Notes under the pieces: model-generated | The model's database searches: none | Seen by the model: only the letters and a program-made list of their open reading frames with translations | Told to the model about the DNA's origin: nothing | Assembly: GCA_951800645.1 (NCBI GenBank) | Contig: CATOIK010000009.1 | Location: 1 to 64,000, forward strand | Source of the DNA: an uncultured Eubacteriales bacterium | GTDB lineage: Bacteria; Bacillota; Clostridia; Lachnospirales; Lachnospiraceae | Reading direction: 5' to 3' | Length of the DNA: 64,000 nucleotides | In this document: piece by piece, positions 60,912 to 64,000 of the stretch | Layout: every line of letters begins with the position of its first letter | Position numbering within the stretch: the stretch's first letter is position 1 | Program-made: the position numbers and the translations under genes

Positions 60912-63395
60912 TTACAGCCGCAGCTCTGCCCGGCTGCCGCCGCTCTTATCCTTTGTAACCACAATCTGACGGTCAATCCGGGCTTTTAACTCGCCTACAT
61001 GGGAAATGATGCCCACCAGCCGGTTTCCCTCTGTCAGCCCGGCCAGAGCCTGCATGGCCTGATCCAGAGATTCCTCGTCCAGAGAGCCAAACCCCTCGTC
61101 AATAAACATGGTATCCAGGCGGACGCCTCCTGCCAGAGACTGGATCTCGTCAGAAAGTCCCAGGGCCAGAGACAAGGACGCCTTAAAGGATTCGCCGCCG
61201 GATAAGGTTTTTACACTGCGCTCCGTGCCGTTATAGTGGTCGATAACATTTAACTCCAGGCCGGTCTGGCTCCGGTTCCCTGCTGCCTCCCTGCACCGTT
61301 TTAGCTCATACTGGCCGCCGGACATTACCATAAAACGAGTGTTGGCACGGGCGATGATCCGGTCAAAATAATTCATCTGAACATAGGTTTCCAGCATAAT
61401 TTTCTCTTTTCCTGCCACATTTCCATTCGCTGTATTGGAAAGGGCCTTAACCCAGGACCATCGTTTTTCCAGCTCCAAAAGCTTTGCAGATTTTGCTTCC
61501 AGATTGTGAAGCACCCTGCTGTTGGTCTCCTCCCGGCTGTAAACAGTCCGGAGAAGGCCAGTCAGAGATTTTTCCTGGGCCGCCTGCTCCTGCCTGCGCC
61601 GTTCTTCTTCATCCAGATGAATCCGGCTCTCTTCCTCGGACCGGGCCCTTAGCTGCCGCCTGGTTTCCTGCAATACGCCGTCTAAGGATGCAAGACGGTT
61701 CTGCTCTGCCGCCATACGCTCCCGAACATCCTTTACGCCAGCCTCCATCCTTGGAATCTCCCGCGCCAGCCTATCCTTCCGGGCCATACGCCCTTCCTCC
61801 AGGGCAATTTTCCGGTTCCAGTCCTGCAGTGCTTTTCTTTCTTCTGCCAACAGTCCCGAAATCTGCCCTGCTATGTTTTCCGGGCTGCCGGCTTCCCTGC
61901 AGCCGCCCTCTTGAAAATCAACTTCCTGGCTGTCCGTTTCCCCACAGGTTACTTCCTTCCACCGCTCCCAAAGGGCTTCTTTTAACTGGGTCCGCTGGCC
62001 CAAAATCTGAGCGCAGGCTTCACTGGCTTTTCTGGCCTTTTGAACTGCTTCTTCAGACGCCTGTTTGGCAGCTTTTAACTGGGCCTCCGACGGCGCATGC
62101 TCCGACACAGCAGCCAGACTGGGATGATGGGTGGAGCCGCATACCGGACATGGCTCCCCTTCCTTTAAGTTCCGGGCCAGGATTCCTGCCTGCTCGTCTA
62201 AAAAGGCCCGCTCCAGCTTCATAGCTTCTGCCTGGCTTCGGTCTGCCTGCTCCGCCAGGCGGCGGTAATCCGTTTCTGTCTGCCCTGCTGCGCTTGACAG
62301 CCTGTCATATTCTGCTGCCATATTCCGCAGAGCTTCCATCTGCCGAATGCGGCCTTCCGTCTCTTTTCCGGCTGCCTCCAGACGCACCTTTTCTTCACCT
62401 GCGTCTGCCAGGGACTGCAGCTCTGCCTGAGCAGACGCCAGAAGCTCTAACCCCTGTTTTTCTTCTGCCGAAAGCTTCTTAAAGGCCTTCTCTCCCCGGT
62501 TTAAATCCTCCTGCAGCCCGGCTTCCTTCTCCATCAGGCTCCGTCTGGCCTTCTCATTTTCCGCTGCCTTTCCCAGAGTCTGGTTCACCAGCTCCAACTG
62601 CTGCCGGACGGTTTCCAAATCCTGCTCAAGCTGCTGCCGGACGGCTCTATCTTCTTCCAGAATCCGGCCAATCAGCTCCATCACCTGAGCTGTCATCATT
62701 TCCCCTGCCTGGGCTTTTCCAAGGTCTTCTTTATAAGCAGAACCGTCCCCGCAGACTGCGCCGCCAATGTCCTGGCCGATGCTTCGCCCGGCCTCCTGAC
62801 ACCAGTCCCGCAAAACGCCAGACTCCTGCTTTAGCTTCTCCTGCAATACCTGATACCGCCCGGTCTGAAAAATTTCCCGGAAGATCTTTTTCCGCTCCTC
62901 TGTAGGAGCCAGTAAAAGCTTCAGGAAATCCCCCTGGGCAATCATGGCGATCTGCAGGAACTGGCTCCGGTCAATGCCGATGATTTTTCGGATTTCTCCG
63001 CTTACCTCCCTGGTTTTCGTCACAATCCTGCCGTCTGGGAAAATCAGCTCTGCATCTGCCTTCTGGACGACCAGCTTGTCTCCCCGCCTGGAAGGCCGCT
63101 CATACTCTGGATTTCTCCGGACAATATACTGCTTTCCGCCGTAGTCAAACACCAGCTCCACCTCTGTGGGAACCTCCGGGTCTGCATATTTGGAACGGAA
63201 CATTACCGGCTCTCTGGCGCTGCCGCTGGCCTCTCCGTAAAGAGCAAACACAATCGCGTCAAAAATCGTAGTTTTTCCAGCTCCTGTATCCCCGGTAATC
63301 AGGTACAGTCCCCTTTGCCCCAGCTTTTCCAAATCCAGTTCCATCTGACCGGCATAAGGGCCAAATGCTGAAATCCTCAGTTTTACCGGTCTCAT
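60912..63395 (-). CDS. sbcC: Exonuclease subunit SbcC
   Basis: An 827-residue Rad50-type ATPase. Walker A GDTGAGKTT near 35-43, long coiled coils, a zinc hook CPVCGSTHHPS near the middle, then signature LSGGESFKASLSLALGLSD and Walker B MFIDEGFGSLDEESL. With SbcD it removes hairpins and blocked DNA ends. Its start overlaps sbcD by four bases. Confidence 0.95.
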   Translation of the reverse strand: MRPVKLRISAFGPYAGQMELDLEKLGQRGLYLITGDTGAGKTTIFDAIVFALYGEASGSAREPVMFRSKYADPEVPTEVELVFDYGGKQYIVRRNPEYERPSRRGDKLVVQKADAELIFPDGRIVTKTREVSGEIRKIIGIDRSQFLQIAMIAQGDFLKLLLAPTEERKKIFREIFQTGRYQVLQEKLKQESGVLRDWCQEAGRSIGQDIGGAVCGDGSAYKEDLGKAQAGEMMTAQVMELIGRILEEDRAVRQQLEQDLETVRQQLELVNQTLGKAAENEKARRSLMEKEAGLQEDLNRGEKAFKKLSAEEKQGLELLASAQAELQSLADAGEEKVRLEAAGKETEGRIRQMEALRNMAAEYDRLSSAAGQTETDYRRLAEQADRSQAEAMKLERAFLDEQAGILARNLKEGEPCPVCGSTHHPSLAAVSEHAPSEAQLKAAKQASEEAVQKARKASEACAQILGQRTQLKEALWERWKEVTCGETDSQEVDFQEGGCREAGSPENIAGQISGLLAEERKALQDWNRKIALEEGRMARKDRLAREIPRMEAGVKDVRERMAAEQNRLASLDGVLQETRRQLRARSEEESRIHLDEEERRRQEQAAQEKSLTGLLRTVYSREETNSRVLHNLEAKSAKLLELEKRWSWVKALSNTANGNVAGKEKIMLETYVQMNYFDRIIARANTRFMVMSGGQYELKRCREAAGNRSQTGLELNVIDHYNGTERSVKTLSGGESFKASLSLALGLSDEIQSLAGGVRLDTMFIDEGFGSLDEESLDQAMQALAGLTEGNRLVGIISHVGELKARIDRQIVVTKDKSGGSRAELRL

Positions 63396-64000
63396 GGCTC
63401 ATCCTCCCACACCTGCTTCATCAGTGTTTCCACAAAGGCCTGCTGCGCTTCGCTCATCTTCTGGTTATTCTGCTTCTCATAAAAATCCCCGAACAGCTCC
63501 ACAGGAGACTGCTCCCGTTCATCCGGCGCCTCAATAACCGAAAATCCGCCCTGGGTGCGGCGGTTATCATAGCTTAGCTTCATCAGGTTGTGATAGATGG
63601 TCCGCAGCCTGGCTGCCCCCTCTGGAATATCCTCCTCGTCTGTCAGGATTATATGGACATAATCCTCCTGCCAGGATGTGTTTTCATAAAAGGATTTTAA
63701 GGTCACTTCCTCATAGGAGCCCCGCAGCTCCACCAGATCCCGTTTCGGTCTCAAAGGCACAGCGCGCACCTGAACCGCTGCATATCCGGCTTCAGAATCC
63801 ACCGGGCTGGCCCCCAGCTCCACTACTGTCACAGACTTTTCGTGGCTGGCCTCGGAAAAGGAATATTTAAGCGGCGTGCCGCAGTAGCGAATCCGCCCTT
63901 CCTTCATATTCTGGGGACGATGAATATGGCCCAGGGCCACATAATCAAAGCCGTCAAAAACTGCTGCGTCTACATTGTCTGTCCCCCCAATGCTCACTTC
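63392..64000 (-). CDS. sbcD: Exonuclease subunit SbcD, 3' part, runs off the right edge
   Basis: The C-terminal ~202 residues of an SbcD/Mre11-type nuclease. The metal-binding GHIHRPQ motif is visible near the start of the visible part, then YCGTPLKYSFSEASHEKSV, and the capping domain. The N-terminal phosphodiesterase part lies outside the window. The ATGA overlap with sbcC shows coupled translation. Confidence 0.93.
   Translation of the reverse strand, partial: EVSIGGTDNVDAAVFDGFDYVALGHIHRPQNMKEGRIRYCGTPLKYSFSEASHEKSVTVVELGASPVDSEAGYAAVQVRAVPLRPKRDLVELRGSYEEVTLKSFYENTSWQEDYVHIILTDEEDIPEGAARLRTIYHNLMKLSYDNRRTQGGFSVIEAPDEREQSPVELFGDFYEKQNNQKMSEAQQAFVETLMKQVWEDEP

Noticed and set aside
61484-62224. 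246-codon open frame on the plus strand
   Set aside because: Antisense to the coiled-coil region of sbcC; Pro/Leu-rich low-complexity product, typical of a shadow frame.

Overview
The window looks like a chromosome segment of a Lachnospiraceae-type clostridium (endospore-forming, gut-associated Firmicute). The evidence is strong Shine-Dalgarno sites on nearly every gene, roughly 50% GC, several TTG starts, a YesN/YesM-style two-component pair, a TTT-type tricarboxylate transporter, a LysM-GH18 cortex-hydrolase-like protein and a DUF5721-like protein. No rRNA, tRNA, CRISPR array, phage module or transposase was seen.

Left part (1-14.1 kb): a TPP-riboswitch operon for thiamine-precursor uptake (permease, NMT1-type lipoprotein, ATPase) ends in a TatD-type hydrolase. 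It is followed by an acyltransferase, a heterodimeric ABC exporter with a divergent AraC regulator, a glycosyltransferase fused to a MarR-like winged helix, and a feoA-feoB operon with a 52-residue Cys-rich protein. Copies of a GC-rich interspersed repeat flank the thiamine operon and sit inside the feo operon.

Polysaccharide part (14.1-24.3 kb): a GH88 unsaturated uronyl hydrolase, a cytoplasmic heparinase II/III-like lyase, a sugar ABC importer (binding protein and two permeases) and a histidine kinase/response regulator form a uronic-acid polysaccharide uptake locus. It is followed by an orphan PTS EIIA, deoC, a nucleoside phosphorylase and citrate synthase.

Sugar-diacid part (27.9-50.4 kb): garD, two glucarate dehydratases, a TctABC transporter, three LysR regulators, an AEC carrier, an aldo-keto reductase, glycerate kinase, a DapA-family aldolase, tartronate semialdehyde reductase, a PrpR-like regulator with a degenerate AAA+ domain, and a GHMP kinase. 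Together these give a plausible complete route galactarate/glucarate -> 5-keto-4-deoxyglucarate -> pyruvate + tartronate semialdehyde -> glycerate -> 2-phosphoglycerate. Three promoters in this cluster share a TTTACT-type -35 region inside a conserved box. An AT-rich foreign island (about 29.55-31.95 kb) with a PNPOx-like protein, a HEAT-like protein and a DUF2262-like protein lies between garD and the first gudD.

Right part (50.6-64 kb): housekeeping and mixed genes. These are a TIGR01212 radical SAM protein, DegV, GH18-LysM, a split chromate transporter with LysR, htpG with a perfect CIRCE element, a secreted DUF6612-like protein, a DUF5721-like protein, a parvulin lipoprotein, sbcC, and sbcD running off the right edge.
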